Of a stretch of DNA of 64,000 nt, positions 62,362 to 64,000 are shown piece by piece. Below the pieces are notes generated by a model. The model was not told the DNA's origin. It saw only the letters and a list, made by a program, of their open reading frames with translations, and did no database searches. Position 1 is the first letter of the stretch; the number at the start of each line of letters is the position of its first letter. This DNA comes from Prorocentrum cordatum (lineage: Eukaryota; Sar; Dinophyceae; Prorocentrales; Prorocentraceae). The stretch is taken from NCBI GenBank assembly GCA_963575745.1, contig CAUYUJ010014266.1:1-64000 (forward strand), read 5' to 3'. The position numbers were made by a program, and so were the translations under genes.

Positions 62362-62846
62362 ATGGCCTTCTCACCTGGGGAACTCTCTGAAGGAAGCGTT
62401 GGCAACTCAGCGGGAGAATCGGAAAATGAACTGCTGTCTGCGCTGGCAGGGGGGCGACGCCTGCGCCTGCGCCCGGAAGGGCGGAACCCACACCCGACCC
62501 GGGACTGCCACCCGAATGGCTGGTTCCAGGTGCACGACCAGGACTGCCAGCGACGCGGCTTATCCCGGGAGCCGCATGCACGCCACCCTGAGGGCCATCG
62601 CATGCACTGGCGCTGCTACCTGGAGGAGAGCCAGGAGCAGCCGCTGCACAGGCAGCGGCGCTCGGCTTCGAAACACCTGGAAAGGTGGGAGCCGGCGCAA
62701 ATGACAGCATGGCCGCCCGACTCGTCCATCACGGACACTGCCTCGAAGCGGGCCATTGCCTGCGCCACGATGCCCCTCGTCACGTTCAAGCGCCGGCGAT
62801 CTGCATCGGTGAGTGTCGCGAACTGAAGTTTCATGACACCAGACAT
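62362..62846. other. Overlapping open frames, direction unresolved
   Basis: Plus strand is open at 62362-62826 and minus strand at 62846-62616 (RRLNVTRGIVAQAMARFEAV, VMDESGGHAVICAGSHLSR). The minus reading looks slightly more protein-like. No family recognised. Confidence 0.2.
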
Positions 62847-62872
62847 CGGTCGACGAAAAGCTGACTTTCATC

Positions 62873-63552
62873 ATGAGGAACATGAGCTTAAAGAACGAGA
62901 CGGCTTCGAAGCATGACAATGAGACTTTGCACGGTCGAATTACTGCAGAAACGAAATTTGCAATGTCGGCAGCTGTTGACCCTCTCAAGGACGGGATGGC
63001 CGACTTTCGACGTCGCCTCGCTGCTGTCGAGTCCCGTCCGGCACCCGGCTTGGACAAGCGGCAGGTTCAGACGTTGAGTTCGATGGACCTGGCTCAGAAG
63101 CGGATCGCTTTCATTGGGTTTACGAGTGCCGATCTTGCAGAGCGCGTTAGAGACATGGAGCGGTTCCTCCTTTTACAGCAGGTCATTTTTTCAGTCGCCC
63201 GCGGTCGAATCGCATTGTTTCCAAAGTCTCTCACGCCGAATTTTCACCATCGGACGTAGCGCAGCGAATTTTGGCTGAGTTAGAGCATAAGCCGTTTCAT
63301 TCTTCAATTGGCCAGCCGATCAAAATGAAAAAAGCAGAAACACAGTTGAATATCCAGCGAGATTGGCGTTTGCGAAAGACTTCTGGCATGATTAAGGAAC
63401 GTCTAGGTCCTGGCAATTCCTCTTCTGTTAATGTCAAGTCTGACTTGAAAGCTCGTGAAGTTATGGTGAACAATGCTCTCGCGTTTAAGCTGGAGTCGGC
63501 GGACATTGCGGGCGCGCGCCGTGGAGATTTCGCCATGCTGCGCTTGCCGTAG
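62873..63552 (+). CDS. LINE N-terminal-like domain, plus copy, one frameshift
   Basis: ATG at 62873 (MRNMSLKNETASKHDNETL) leads through AVDPLKDGMADFRRRLAAV to KRIAFIGFTSADLAERVRDM (an RRM-like first strand and helix). A shift near 63190-63220 moves to the frame with VSKVSHAEFSPSDVAQRILA, KKAETQLNIQRDWRLRKTSG and DLKAREVMVNNALAF. It ends at the stop 63550-63552. An endonuclease or RT would be expected downstream in a complete LINE, but 63553 onward becomes a tandem repeat, so the element is truncated. Confidence 0.42.
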
Positions 63553-63759
63553 GGGCGCGGGGGAACCGTTCATTGTTTCACCTTCCCTTCTTCGACCTTC
63601 GCCCTCCGTTTTACGGATTGCGAGCGGTTCCCGGGTCAACGTTTGCGAAAACGAGGTCCTCGAAGCCTCGATGCACTGAACCGTCGCACGTGTGGGAATG
63701 TTTTTCCGAGTGCACCCCAGTCTCTTCCTTGAATTCGACTACTCCGGGCTCTTCTGTTC

Positions 63760-64000
63760 ATCCAGCCGGATTTTCGACCAGCCTTAGGCCGGCGAGCCCC
63801 GAGAATGATTTTTCGATGCGCCTTAGGCCGGCAAGTTTTCAGGTCGTATTTTCGACCAGCCTTAGGCCGGCAAGATCTGGAAGCGAATTTTCGACGAGCC
63901 GTAGGCCGGCGAGTTTCCAGGTCGGATTTTCGACCAGCCTTAGGCCGGCGAGTTCTGAGGACAAATTCTCGACGCGCCTTAGGCCGCCGAATCTGCAGGA
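63760..64000 (+). repeat. 40-bp tandem repeat with GCCTTAGGC palindrome
   Basis: TTTTCGACCAGCCTTAGGCC followed by GGCGAG-type sequence recurs near 63783, 63821, 63859, 63898, 63939 and 63977, a period of about 38-41 bp. It runs off the window end. Confidence 0.92.

Noticed and set aside
1-64000. Dinoflagellate spliced-leader relics, rRNA, tRNA genes
   Set aside because: I looked for the CATTTTGGCTCAAG core by eye and saw no convincing match. No tRNA-like cloverleaf or rRNA motif was recognised. A covariance-model search would be needed to exclude tRNAs.

Overview
This window looks like nuclear DNA of a core dinoflagellate. The reasons are a GC-rich sequence made almost entirely of dispersed and tandem repeats, a copia-type polyprotein of the kind I associate with dinoflagellates (gag with CPRG-type zinc fingers, DTGCG protease, HHCC integrase, LYGHPDSGG reverse transcriptase), LINE-like fragments with an RNase H-like tail, and one exon-like MCCACGGG cysteine-rich domain. 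I saw no spliced-leader motif, rRNA or tRNA. No intact, confidently host-encoded gene is visible.

Layout. 1-8 kb: hexamer and 73-bp arrays, a 1.1-kb segmental duplication, and (GGA)n tracts. 8-13 kb: polypyrimidine tracts, degenerate CCAAGANGGCC arrays with conserved islands, and a few weak ORFs. 13-16 kb: a broken minus-strand ORF, a 102-bp satellite and a CATATA tract. 16.2-21.2 kb: two short repeat families in alternating blocks that switch strand around a GC-rich, Z-DNA-prone core. 21.9-23.3 kb: a minus-strand ORF of unknown function with one in-frame TGA. 23.6-29.6 kb: GGC, poly-A, 91-bp, 13-bp, GATGAT, AAGGAACG and TCC arrays and a near-perfect 25-bp hairpin. 29.7-30.7 kb: a LINE-like reverse-transcriptase remnant.

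30.7-55.15 kb is the centre of interest: one minus-strand LTR retroelement of about 24.4 kb. It is bounded by 308/309-bp LTRs that are about 90% identical by hand count. In transcription order it encodes a long zinc-finger/coiled-coil N-terminal region, gag, protease, integrase, RT and RNase H. Then come about 12.5 kb of extra coding sequence: a methyltransferase-like ORF, a Cys/His-rich ORF, a Pro-rich C2H2-like ORF, a KAEQPPAKP-repeat protein, and a domain resembling the Tpt1/KptA RNA 2'-phosphotransferase. The frame is recoverable nearly throughout but is cut by more than a dozen single in-frame stops and several frameshifts. The RT box reads YVGD instead of YVDD, so this copy is decaying. 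Scattered through it are dozens of tiny hairpins with a constant TGG/TTG loop and covarying stems, read in at least two frames. I consider these the most novel signal.

55.4-64 kb: a LINE-like RNase H ORF, a second locus of the 102-bp satellite family with the same downstream flank, a (CA)n tract, weak ORFs, two divergently oriented ORFs resembling LINE N-terminal domains, and a terminal 40-bp GCCTTAGGC array. All functional names rest on motif reading by eye, not on database searches.
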